DNA of 31,275 nt from a bacterium. GTDB lineage: Bacteria; UBA8248. The DNA lies in NCBI GenBank assembly GCA_027622355.1, contig JAQBZT010000004.1, positions 1-31,275 on the forward strand. Direction: 5' to 3'. Below are positions 1 to 7,590 of the stretch, in pieces. Every line of letters begins with the position of its first letter. Positions within the stretch are counted from its first letter, which is position 1. The notes beneath the pieces are model-generated. The model did not search any database. It saw only the letters and a program-made list of their open reading frames with translations, and had not been told where the DNA came from. The position numbers and the translations under genes were made by a program.

Positions 1-382
1 CTGAACAGCGGCCTACCATATAGCAACTTTCCCTCTAAAATCAAAGGGTTCTTTGGATGTCATCCATCCGGCCCGATGGAACCCGGGAAACAAGGCCCCA
101 TAACCTGAATGAACTCAATTTCTAGCGGCCAACCGCAACCGCCGCCATGCCGCTTCCCCCGTCAAAGGGTAATTCCCGGTTCGCGGTTCTCATGTTTTTT
201 CGAACTTCAAGGCCCCCCGGATGTCCCTGCAACCGGGGCCGTCCGCACCGCTCTGCTGTTTCCCTCTGTCTGCCGGGCGCGCTCCGGCCGGGGGGAGCGC
301 CCGCAGAGAATCTCCGAATTGACCCTCGATGTTCCCATGGGGCATGATCTGTCCGTTGTTCCTTACTTTGTGGAGGCGGAAA
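1..382. other. Non-coding stretch upstream of the TPR lipoprotein gene
   Basis: I see no convincing gene, RNA or repeat here. Overlapping open frames exist on both strands but none has a ribosome-binding site together with a recognisable protein, and their composition (Pro, Arg and Gly rich) is typical of antisense or out-of-frame reading in GC-rich DNA. The only clear signal is the GGAGG at 372-376 that serves the next gene. Confidence 0.5.
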
Positions 383-1117
383 ATGAGAAACCACAATACT
401 TCACCCAGGCCAAATCATTTCAAAACCAGCTTTCTCGCCGCCTTGACGGTCCTGATTACCGCTTGCGCCGCTACCCTCACGAAACCGCAGGATGTGATGT
501 GGACGGGCGATGGGGGCAATGTGGCCCTCAGCGCGCTCTGCGCCCCGGAGCGAACAGCGGGCACTCCAAGAGTGTCCGCTCACAGGATGAATGACATCGC
601 CGTTTGCTATCTGAACCTGTTGGCCGGCCGCGCGGATACGCCCGCCAAGGAAGAAAAAGCGCTTCTCCAGATTGCGAGGAGCTGGATCGGCCGGGCAAGA
701 GCCCAGGATCCGAACTCTCCCTTCAGCGATACGACCGAGGCGTTCGCCTATTTGCTCGAATCACAATCCCAATCCTCGGATGCCCGCAAAGGGAATCTGT
801 CGAAGGCCATCGCCGCGCTGCGCAGCGCACTCCGCACCCAGCCCCACGCGGCGAGCGCCCACCGCCTTCTTGGACGCGCGCTTGCCCTTTCCGGCCAATA
901 CCAAGCGGCGGAGCGCGAATTCCGGCTCCTGATCGAGAGCCGCCTCGGGGATGCGGGAACCTACGCCTGGCTCGGCTATGTGTTTGAGAAACAGCAAAAA
1001 AATTCTGAAGCCGTTTCACTCTGGAAAAAGGCCTCCGAAATCGGGGCCCCCGCTCCCGAAGCTGCCTGGGCAGTCAAAATGATCAAATGTATACAATCAT
1101 CGGATTTCTCTTGCTGA
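383..1117 (+). CDS. TPR-repeat lipoprotein
   Basis: Predicted 244-aa secreted lipoprotein with tetratricopeptide repeats, likely a protein-interaction scaffold anchored in the outer or inner membrane. The chosen ATG has GGAGG 6 nt upstream; the open frame extends further 5' but without a better start. Residues 1-28 form a signal peptide with a positively charged start, a hydrophobic core and a lipobox LITAC, which places the lipidated cysteine at C28. Residues about 139-222 show two or more TPR-like helix pairs (KAIAALRSAL, then GQYQAAEREF, then NSEAVSLWKKA). There is no catalytic motif and the partner is unknown. A possible 58-aa exported peptide begins inside its 3' end in another frame. 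Lipoprotein and TPR calls are read from sequence; the role is not known. Confidence 0.8.
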   Translation: MRNHNTSPRPNHFKTSFLAALTVLITACAATLTKPQDVMWTGDGGNVALSALCAPERTAGTPRVSAHRMNDIAVCYLNLLAGRADTPAKEEKALLQIARSWIGRARAQDPNSPFSDTTEAFAYLLESQSQSSDARKGNLSKAIAALRSALRTQPHAASAHRLLGRALALSGQYQAAEREFRLLIESRLGDAGTYAWLGYVFEKQQKNSEAVSLWKKASEIGAPAPEAAWAVKMIKCIQSSDFSC

Positions 1118-1263
1118 CGCTTCTCGGCTACGCCACGCCGGAAAATCACCCTCCCATCGGGAAGCTTAAGCCCCCGGGGGAGTTCGTCCGCGCCGCGCAG
1201 GACGGAAAAACGGGAAACGTCTTGTTGAAGGAAAAAACTACGGAAGTCCCGGAGAAGAGATAG
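1087..1263 (+). CDS. Possible small exported peptide (58 aa)
   Basis: An ATG-initiated frame of 58 codons overlaps the last 31 bases of the TPR lipoprotein gene in a different frame. It starts MYTIIGFLLLTLLGY, a good hydrophobic signal or membrane segment, followed by a hydrophilic, Lys/Glu/Pro-rich tail. No clear Shine-Dalgarno is visible; translational coupling to the lipoprotein gene is possible. It could be a real secreted peptide co-expressed with the TPR protein or a chance frame. No family is recognised. Confidence 0.35.
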   Translation: MYTIIGFLLLTLLGYATPENHPPIGKLKPPGEFVRAAQDGKTGNVLLKEKTTEVPEKR

Positions 1264-1271
1264 CGGGCCGG

Positions 1272-1661
1272 CTACGCCACGCCCGTTGCGCTTTCTCCCG
1301 GCTTGGGCAAAAGCTTGGCCACTCGCTCCACGAGCGAGGAAACGTGAATCGGCTTGAGGACAAAATCCTTCGCGCCCGCCCGGATACAGGCCTGAACCGC
1401 CTCGGCGGAGCCATTGGAGCTGAGAACCATCGCCCGCGGCGGCTCTTCTCCCTCCGTCTTCAACGCCTCGAGAACTTTCGGCGCGGACATCCCTTCAAAT
1501 TCGTAGTCCAGAATCAGAAGATGAAACCTGTTGCGCGCCAGAAGATCGATCACTTCCTGGCCGCTCGCGGCGGCGAACACTTCATACCCTTCCCGCCGGA
1601 GAGAGTTCTGAATCGAAAGGCGCAGGACGTCATTCGACTCGGTAACAAGAATGCGGGTCAT
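1272..1661 (-). CDS. Stand-alone response-regulator receiver domain
   Basis: 129-aa CheY-like receiver domain with no output domain, so it probably signals through protein contact. The phospho-acceptor is D52 in LILDYEFEG, the Thr/Ser switch is S81 in VLSS, and the invariant lysine is K103 in FVLKPI. The N-terminal acidic pocket (usually two Asp after the first strand) reads TESND here, so it is E8 followed by S9: one acidic Mg2+ ligand is substituted and phosphorylation could be altered. The ATG has a weak GAGAAG upstream. No histidine kinase lies nearby, so the partner is unknown. It faces the upstream lipoprotein gene convergently. Confidence 0.88.
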   Translation of the reverse strand: MTRILVTESNDVLRLSIQNSLRREGYEVFAAASGQEVIDLLARNRFHLLILDYEFEGMSAPKVLEALKTEGEEPPRAMVLSSNGSAEAVQACIRAGAKDFVLKPIHVSSLVERVAKLLPKPGESATGVA

Positions 1662-1772
1662 AAGTGCTTCTCAGATATTATACGGGGGGCGGAATTCTGA
1701 AAGAAATATAAGCACATTCCGCCGGAAAATTCAAATAAATCCCGCAATTCCCTGGGTTTTTATGACGGACCC

Positions 1773-2657
1773 CTAAAGGTGCCGGCCGAGCCACTCCAGC
1801 GAGGCATCCGCGGCAATCCGGAAAATGGCGGGGTTAATCGCCTCATAAACTTCGGCATGGCTGCCCCCCGGAATCACCAGCAGTTTTTTCGGCTCGCCCG
1901 CCCGTGCGTAAAGACTTTCCGCCTCAACGAGGGGAACCATGGTGTCCCGTTCGGTATGGATGAACAAAACCGGGCGCGGGGCGATTCGGTGGACAAAATC
2001 CTCGGCCCGGAACGCCATGGCGTAATCAATATTTTCAAGCGGATACCCTTGGGGGTTCTTGTCCTCGGGCCGGTACATTTTCCGGAAAGCTTCCTGCTCC
2101 GCCCGGCCGGGCGGGGAGATCTCCTGATAGGGGAAGCGCCTCGACTCCCCCTCGATGACGCGGCGCACGCGGTCCTCCTTCAACCTGTCCAGGAAGTCGA
2201 GCCAATCGCTGTAAGACCACTTGCTGCGCATCCACCGCTCCCCGTTCCCGGGCCCGCCGATGGAAATCACGCACCGGATGTTTTCATCCAGGGCCGCCGC
2301 CTTGATGGCCGTACACCCCCCGTGGCTTAACCCCAGAACACCGATCCGGTCCGGGTCGATCTCCGGACGGCTCTGCAAATGCGCCACCGCACAGAGAATG
2401 TCGCGAACCTGCTCTTCGGGATTGTTCCGGAGGGGGACGCCCTCGCTGTCGCCAAATCCCCGGTGATAGAAGTCCATCACCACATATCCGCGGCCCAGCA
2501 ACTCGCGCGCATAGGGCGGAACATAGGTTTCCTTCCGGCCGGTGTATCCGTGAATCACGATGACGCCCGGTCTTTTCTCTCCCTTCCATTCCTCTTGCAC
2601 ATGGATCAATCCGGACAATTTCAAACCGTCGCTGTAAAACTGAATTTGCTCTTCCAT
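1773..2657 (-). CDS. Alpha/beta hydrolase (dienelactone hydrolase / S9-like)
   Basis: 294-aa cytoplasmic serine hydrolase. The order of motifs is HGYTG (residues 36-40, oxyanion hole), GLSHGG with nucleophile S111, HTERD with the acid D238, and GGSH with base H267, giving a complete catalytic triad on an alpha/beta-hydrolase fold. I chose the internal ATG (GAGGG about 9 nt upstream) over the longer open frame because the extra N-terminal residues look non-coding and the family starts near this point. The substrate is unknown; relatives cleave esters or peptides. Two further hydrolases lie within 4 kb. Confidence 0.88.
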   Translation of the reverse strand: MEEQIQFYSDGLKLSGLIHVQEEWKGEKRPGVIVIHGYTGRKETYVPPYARELLGRGYVVMDFYHRGFGDSEGVPLRNNPEEQVRDILCAVAHLQSRPEIDPDRIGVLGLSHGGCTAIKAAALDENIRCVISIGGPGNGERWMRSKWSYSDWLDFLDRLKEDRVRRVIEGESRRFPYQEISPPGRAEQEAFRKMYRPEDKNPQGYPLENIDYAMAFRAEDFVHRIAPRPVLFIHTERDTMVPLVEAESLYARAGEPKKLLVIPGGSHAEVYEAINPAIFRIAADASLEWLGRHL

Positions 2658-2922
2658 CCGTTCAGCCCTCACCCTTATCCGCTGGAGGCAAGCCCCCTCA
2701 GCGCCCCCTCGAGTGCTTCTTGATAAGTCTCTCCCGGCTTGGCCGGATCGATCATTCAAAGAGGAACATCCACCGGGGCGGAGCAGGATTCAAGTGCGCT
2801 CCCCATCTTTTTTCACCAGAGCGTTATCAGGAACATTTGCGTGGAACCGTGCCGGGTTCCCGGTGCGGACGCCTCGATGATTGAACTGACCCGCCCCGAA
2901 ACGGACGAGAGAAAAGTACGCC

Positions 2923-3306
2923 TCACCTACAGGGGAATCTGTCCCGCAGCGCTATCAGCAAGAGCGGCTCAATCAGTTGGAATTTCTCCTTCACCGTTTC
3001 CAGAAGATTCTTCTCTTGAAGTGAGAACAAATAATTTGTGAAGGTTTCCATGAAAAAAACCGAATTCGTCGTGAACTTCGGCGGCTGACAGAAAATTGTC
3101 CGCTATTTTTTCAGGCTGAGATAAGAATTCGCCCGTTCGAATCCTTTTCCCACGCCATACAAATAAAGTTTCAGCGACGCCTTGTCCTGCTCGCTTCCCG
3201 ATTCCATGATTTCCGTGAATTTCGATATTTTGAATGCCGCCTCGGCATATGCCCCCGCGGAAAGCCAGATGAATCCTGCAACGGCGAAAACCAGAGCCTT
3301 TTTCAT
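2923..3306 (-). pseudogene. Small secreted Rap1a-like protein gene interrupted by an in-frame amber codon
   Basis: The gene starts at an ATG with a strong GGAGGAGG 7 nt upstream and a clear Sec signal peptide (MKKALVFAVAGFIWLSAG, cleaved near AYA-EAA). The conventional frame stops after 67 aa at a TAG (3103-3105). The same frame then stays open for 59 more codons and reads IFCQPPKF..., then IEPLLLIALRDRFPC before a TGA at 2923-2925. The pattern GVGKGFERANSYL, then FCQPPK, then a C-terminal ALxxxFPC is the layout I associate with the Rap1a/Tai-like family of about 125-130 aa, so the downstream half belongs to the same protein. I read this as a nonsense mutation, sequence error or, less likely, amber readthrough. 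Family assignment is from motif memory; the in-frame continuity is seen directly. Confidence 0.65.
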
Positions 3307-3337
3307 GACATGCCTCCTCCAAAATGGCTGTTTTCAT

Positions 3338-3343
3338 ATTATA
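3338..3343 (-). promoter_or_regulatory. Possible -10 box for the small secreted protein gene
   Basis: Reading the minus strand, TATAAT lies 31 nt upstream of the ATG at 3306. No good -35 match is present at the usual spacing, so this is a weak prediction resting on the perfect -10 hexamer and its position. Confidence 0.35.
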
Positions 3344-3398
3344 GGGGAAACATGGGTGCGGTTTCGCGGAAAATCCTCCTCCGGCAAACTCTTTTCAA

Positions 3399-3428
3399 GT
3401 GAAATATTTCCCCGAATCATGCTATAAA
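3399..3428 (+). promoter_or_regulatory. Possible promoter of the second alpha/beta hydrolase gene
   Basis: GTGAAA (-35 like, 4 of 6 matches), an 18-nt spacer and TATAAA (-10 like) end 38 nt before the ATG at 3467. This is a match to the housekeeping sigma consensus only. Confidence 0.35.
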
Positions 3429-3466
3429 ATTCTCCACCTGGAAAAGCCTTTTTGAGGAGACAAAAC

Positions 3467-4384
3467 ATGGCGACAGGCATGGACCCCGAGAACGTGGTGC
3501 TCACCGAACCGGTCGAAGGTTCCGCCTTTCCCGTCCATTTGATGTACGTGGAAACGCTCGACGGACTTTATGCGCCGATCGGGCTGCGGAAGCCGGAGGG
3601 AAAGGGGCCGTTTCCCGTCGTCCTCCTCGCTTCCGGCAACGGCGGCGGCGGCATGGCCTGGATCCGGGATGCCGTCCAGAACCGCGGCTTGATCATGGAG
3701 CATCTCCTGGAGGCGGGCTACGCGGCCGTCTGGCTCCGCTACCGCGCCGAGGTCGAGCTGGGCTACAACAACGGCGGCAAGCTCATCGAGGACATGCGCC
3801 AGGGGCGCCAGCTCCTCAACCGCTCTCCGCTCGAATACGAAGACGAAATCTGCATCATCGATCACCTCAAAACCCTTCCTCACATTGACCCCGACCGCAT
3901 CGGCCTGATCGGCATGAGCCACGGCGGCGAGATGGTGCTGAAGATCACCTCCGAGTACCACGGCGTGGCGGCGGCCGTCGCCAGCGAGCCCGCTTCCCAT
4001 GAATTCCTCGCGCTCACGCCCGACCATACCGCGACCGTGAACGAAGAGACCCGGCTGCGCAACATCGAAGAAATGCAAATGCACGAAATCGAAAAGGTCA
4101 GGGCCCGGATCGACAAGGCCCTCGCCATGGAGCGCATCCGCACCATCCAGACGCCCATCCTGGTGATGGGCCGGGACACGGATCATCTGCAGGGTATTTT
4201 CCGCACAACGTATGATTTACTGAAAGAAGCCGGCAAGGAAGTCGAATGGGTTTCCTATGACCACCCGCGCCACGGCTACATCTACCCCCTCCGCGGCGCC
4301 GGCGACGCCTATGAGATCAACGCCGTCCAGGAGGAGGCCATCCGGACAGTGGTCAACTTCTTCGATCGCCACATGAAGGCGTAG
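3467..4384 (+). CDS. Alpha/beta hydrolase (prolyl-oligopeptidase / dienelactone-hydrolase-like)
   Basis: 305-aa serine hydrolase with an alpha/beta fold. The nucleophile elbow is GMSHGG with S151; the acid is probably D237 or D239 in GRDTDH and the base H269 in HPRHGY. The long insertion between about residues 174 and 225 after the nucleophile is a cap or lid. I chose the ATG preceded by GAGGAG 7 nt upstream rather than the TTG five codons earlier. There is no signal peptide, so it should be cytoplasmic. It is followed by a strong bidirectional terminator and faces the CocE-type hydrolase gene. The substrate is not evident; S9-like esterase or peptidase activity is the usual range for the family. 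Confidence 0.88.
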   Translation: MATGMDPENVVLTEPVEGSAFPVHLMYVETLDGLYAPIGLRKPEGKGPFPVVLLASGNGGGGMAWIRDAVQNRGLIMEHLLEAGYAAVWLRYRAEVELGYNNGGKLIEDMRQGRQLLNRSPLEYEDEICIIDHLKTLPHIDPDRIGLIGMSHGGEMVLKITSEYHGVAAAVASEPASHEFLALTPDHTATVNEETRLRNIEEMQMHEIEKVRARIDKALAMERIRTIQTPILVMGRDTDHLQGIFRTTYDLLKEAGKEVEWVSYDHPRHGYIYPLRGAGDAYEINAVQEEAIRTVVNFFDRHMKA

Positions 4385-4408
4385 GCCCCTCTTCGATCCG
4401 CACGCCGC

Positions 4409-4445
4409 AAAAAAGCGCCCACGGCATCTGCCATGGGCGCTTTTT
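4409..4445. terminator. Bidirectional intrinsic terminator
   Basis: A near-perfect hairpin with A-run, GCGCCCA stem, a loop that itself pairs GGCA/TGCC, TGGGCGC and a T-run. It sits between two convergent hydrolase genes and has the oligo-U tract on both strands, so it should stop transcription from either side. Confidence 0.85.
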
Positions 4446-4479
4446 GTCGCTTAAGGAAGCAGTGAAAAACCTGCCGGAC

Positions 4480-6216
4480 TTACGGGATCAGCGGAAGAAG
4501 CAAATGCGACTCCCGGCCGGGCCCGCTGTGGAGCGTCACCTTCCCGCCGAAAATGCCGATCGGCCGATCTCCCGGATGGTTGTGGCGGAACGGTCCCACG
4601 CCCGAGTAGATCCTGCCTTTGACGGCGCCGGGCGGCTGCTCGAAGCCGGGATAGACATAATCCCGCCCCCGCACGCTCAAGGCCACGCGGTGGCCCGCCG
4701 GCACGACAATGCTCAGCGGCCAGATCTCCACGTCGAGTTCATACACCTCGCCGGGCTGAAGCGGCTGCTTCTCATCGTGGGCGTGATAGGGCCGGTAGGG
4801 CAGCGTGCGCTGCGCATCGAGTTTCCGGTGCGAGGCACGGAGCCAGCCCATCCCGACCGGGGTATGCGGATCGTTCGAGCCCTGGAAGGTGATCTCGCGC
4901 ATGTCCGGCGTAAACACCCGGAGGATGAGGAACAGGTCCGCGTCCTCCGTCTCCGAGGAGACGAAAAGCTTGGCCGATGCGGGCCCCGTGAATTCCGTAT
5001 CCTTCCCGCAAGGCTCCATGAAAAACGTCAGGCCCTCTCCCAGGGCGTCATAGGTCACGCTGGCCGCAGAGGGCGCCGCTGTGGAAAGGCCCAGGCCGGC
5101 GGGCTGGAGGTGGTACTTCGTCCACTGGGTCCTTGCCAGCGGCCACTCTTTTTCGGCCCGGATGACAAATTTCTCTCCCGGGTGGCGCACGTGAAGGGAG
5201 ACCTTGGGCTGCTTGTCCCAACCTGTCTTCTCGCCCTTCAGGAAATGGCCAAAGAATTTCTTCTGCAAGTTCACACCGTAGTCCGTGTAAAAGTGCGTGA
5301 AGTGATCCAGGCCGTGTATCTCGAGCCATTTCTGCTGGGTGGCTGACTCGAGATAGCCTTCCATGTTTCCGCGGGGATGCAGGCCGACGCCGCCCCAGTT
5401 GCCCGCCGAGAGCAGCGGCACGTTGATTTTCGAATAATCGGGCATGCGCGCCTTCCAGTAGTCGTCGATCAGCGGATGAACGAGCAGATCCTTTCCATAG
5501 TCCGTCCGATTCGCGTTCAACTCCTCGTCCGTCAGCGTTTCGGGGCCCGAACTCCACTCCCCGTTAATCCGGCTGCGGAAATCGCGGTCCCCCCGGCCGT
5601 GCTGTCGGAGCGTGACCGTATCCTGAAACCAGAGGCCGGCGAATTGGTTCAGAATGCCGCCGTGGTGACTGAGGTCGCGGTAGAAGTCGGCCGCCCCCTC
5701 CCAGACGCACATCGCGGCAAGATGGGGCGGCTGGAGGCTCGCCACCTGCCACTGGTTCATCCCGTAGTAGGAGATTCCATTGAGCCCCACCTTTCCGTTG
5801 CACCAGGGCAAGGCGGCGGCCCACTCGATGCAATCGTGAAAATCCTTGGTCTCCCGGGGGGAAAACACCTCCATATAGCCGGGCGAGCGGCCCGCTCCGC
5901 GCGAATCCACCCGAACGCAGGCGTAGCCGTCCGGCACCCATCTTTCCGGATCCATCACCTCCCAGTTCTGGTACTTGTTCGTCGTTCCCGACAACGCTTC
6001 GGGGTATTTTTCATTCAGCACCTTCCACTGGTTGGGATAGCCGTCCATGAAGTGAAGCCACTTGGCGTAAGGGCCGTAGGTCATGATGGCGGGATATTTT
6101 CCTTCCGCGATGGGCCGGTACACATCCGCCCGGAGGACCACCCCGTCGTCCATCTTGATGGGCACATCCCAATCGATTCGCATCCCGTCGCGCACTTCGC
6201 TCTTGTAGTCGCTCAT
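4480..6216 (-). CDS. CocE/NonD-type hydrolase (X-Pro dipeptidyl-peptidase S15 fold)
   Basis: 578-aa serine hydrolase of the CocE / X-Pro dipeptidyl-peptidase (S15) superfamily. The N-terminal segment DGVVLRADVYRP (residues 25-35) and VDSRGAGRSPG (103-113) are typical, the nucleophile is S149 in GISYYG, and H305 in HGLDHF is the likely base. The region where CocE carries its catalytic Asp reads GNWGGVGLHPRG (272-283), without Asp at the expected place. The C-terminal 200 residues form the jelly-roll domain typical of the family. The ATG has GAGGAG upstream. No signal peptide is present. It lies 149 bp downstream of two acyl-CoA dehydrogenase genes on the same strand and may be co-transcribed, suggesting ester or amide hydrolysis feeding acyl-CoA metabolism; that link is inference. 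Confidence 0.9.
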   Translation of the reverse strand: MSDYKSEVRDGMRIDWDVPIKMDDGVVLRADVYRPIAEGKYPAIMTYGPYAKWLHFMDGYPNQWKVLNEKYPEALSGTTNKYQNWEVMDPERWVPDGYACVRVDSRGAGRSPGYMEVFSPRETKDFHDCIEWAAALPWCNGKVGLNGISYYGMNQWQVASLQPPHLAAMCVWEGAADFYRDLSHHGGILNQFAGLWFQDTVTLRQHGRGDRDFRSRINGEWSSGPETLTDEELNANRTDYGKDLLVHPLIDDYWKARMPDYSKINVPLLSAGNWGGVGLHPRGNMEGYLESATQQKWLEIHGLDHFTHFYTDYGVNLQKKFFGHFLKGEKTGWDKQPKVSLHVRHPGEKFVIRAEKEWPLARTQWTKYHLQPAGLGLSTAAPSAASVTYDALGEGLTFFMEPCGKDTEFTGPASAKLFVSSETEDADLFLILRVFTPDMREITFQGSNDPHTPVGMGWLRASHRKLDAQRTLPYRPYHAHDEKQPLQPGEVYELDVEIWPLSIVVPAGHRVALSVRGRDYVYPGFEQPPGAVKGRIYSGVGPFRHNHPGDRPIGIFGGKVTLHSGPGRESHLLLPLIP

Positions 6217-6365
6217 TGCCCTTTCTCCTCGAGTTTCTGGGACGTTATGTATTTTTGCAGATGATAGATTCTAATCGCTTTTGGGTTGTTTTGGGTACCA
6301 AGGAAGGGCCCGGCAGAACTTCCGCAAGTCGTTGAATTTTCAGCCTGAGTTTCAGAAGGGAAAAT

Positions 6366-7517
6366 TTAAATCGTCCGCATCGCACGGGCCCGCATGGCAT
6401 GAACCGTTTCACTCGTATGCAAAAACGCGACCACATCGCGCACCAGCCGCTCCATGGGCGCTTCCGTCATGTAGCCGGCGCCGCCCCATATTTCCATGGA
6501 GCGTCTGGCGATTCGCTCGCTGGCCTCGGAGGCAAAAATTCTGGCCAGAATACTTTCCTGAATATTGGGGTCCCCCTGTCCCGCCCGCCATGCGGCGGCC
6601 TGGAGGGCGCGACGGGCCGCGATCATCTCCATCAGGTTTTCACACAGCATAAAACCCACGGTTTGGTGTTCGATGATCGGCTTTCCGCCCTGAATCCGGT
6701 CGCGGGCATGGGCCACCGCATGTTCATGCGCGCGGCGAGCGGTTCCAAGTACCGCCGCGGAAGGCAAAACATAATAAGCATGATTCGAGCGGCGCCATGC
6801 ATCCCGGTCACATGAAATTTTTTTTTCTTCCGAAATCCTGATTTTCTCGAACGCCAACGCCACGTCCTGACATGCGCGCATTCCCATCGAATCGTAGTGC
6901 CGCACCTGGCGGATACCGCTCGATGGGGCATCGAGGAGAAACCCTTGCCGGCCATCTTCTGGCGGCGCATCGAGGGTGAGCAACATGAAGCGCGCCGCCG
7001 CCCCGTTCATGACATGGGGAGCATATCCGTCAAGGATCCAGTCCTCCCCCTGGCGTATCGCCGAAGCCGGAACCTGCCCGGCCGGATCCGCATACGGCAT
7101 CCGATTCTCGGGAGAGAGCGCCGCGGAAATTTCGACCCGGGCCAAATGCGCGGCATGCTCCGCCACGAATCCGGCGCAAAATGATCTGAACTGGCTTTCT
7201 CCGCAAATGTTGTTCAGCGTGTGCGCTACACACCAATCCTGCACAAACGTGACGGCAATCCCCAAATCCCCCCCGCCCAGCTCTTCGCCGACAAAACAGA
7301 GCGTCAGCAGGTCGGCGCCCCCCCCGCCCCTCTCCTCCGGGACGGCCAGCGTGCGGAGCCCGAGCCGGCTTCCCCGCTCAAGAAGCTCCGCAGGAAATCT
7401 CTCCTCCGGCTTTTTCGTGCGGTCGATCGCATCGGCCAGAGGAGCGATTTCCTGGCGAACAAAATCACCGGCCATCCGCTGCAGGGCAATGTGCGTATCA
7501 TCAAGTGTGAAATCCAT
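6366..7517 (-). CDS. Acyl-CoA dehydrogenase family protein, motif-degenerate (subunit A of a pair)
   Basis: 383-aa acyl-CoA dehydrogenase fold: N-terminal helical domain, middle beta domain, C-terminal helical bundle. It lacks the TEPxxGSD motif of the middle domain (the region reads SAALSPENRMPYADPAG, residues 131-147) but keeps the RIQGGKPIIEHQTV segment (274-287), whose Arg in homodimeric relatives contacts FAD across the subunit interface. The C-terminal catalytic-Glu segment reads LHTSETVHAM rather than YEGT. The gene follows the other dehydrogenase by 73 bp on the same strand, and that protein has the opposite motif pattern, so the two may form a heteromer. The ATG has GGAG 5 nt upstream. 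Substrate unknown. Confidence 0.88.
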   Translation of the reverse strand: MDFTLDDTHIALQRMAGDFVRQEIAPLADAIDRTKKPEERFPAELLERGSRLGLRTLAVPEERGGGGADLLTLCFVGEELGGGDLGIAVTFVQDWCVAHTLNNICGESQFRSFCAGFVAEHAAHLARVEISAALSPENRMPYADPAGQVPASAIRQGEDWILDGYAPHVMNGAAARFMLLTLDAPPEDGRQGFLLDAPSSGIRQVRHYDSMGMRACQDVALAFEKIRISEEKKISCDRDAWRRSNHAYYVLPSAAVLGTARRAHEHAVAHARDRIQGGKPIIEHQTVGFMLCENLMEMIAARRALQAAAWRAGQGDPNIQESILARIFASEASERIARRSMEIWGGAGYMTEAPMERLVRDVVAFLHTSETVHAMRARAMRTI

Positions 7518-7590
7518 GAATCTCCACTCTCGTCCGGGCGAGTTCTTCCCGGCTCACCCATTCAGGCGATGAAGCCAGGGCCTCTTTTGC

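Noticed and set aside
109..594. Plus-strand open frame at the left end
   Set aside because: No ribosome-binding site, low-complexity Pro/Arg composition, and it overlaps the better supported lipoprotein gene.
2739..3041. Plus-strand frame of 100 codons
   Set aside because: No ribosome-binding site or family; it overlaps the downstream half of the interrupted small secreted protein gene on the other strand.
3103..3105. Pyrrolysine at the amber codon
   Set aside because: The protein is not a methylamine methyltransferase type and the window has no pyl genes; a nonsense mutation is simpler.
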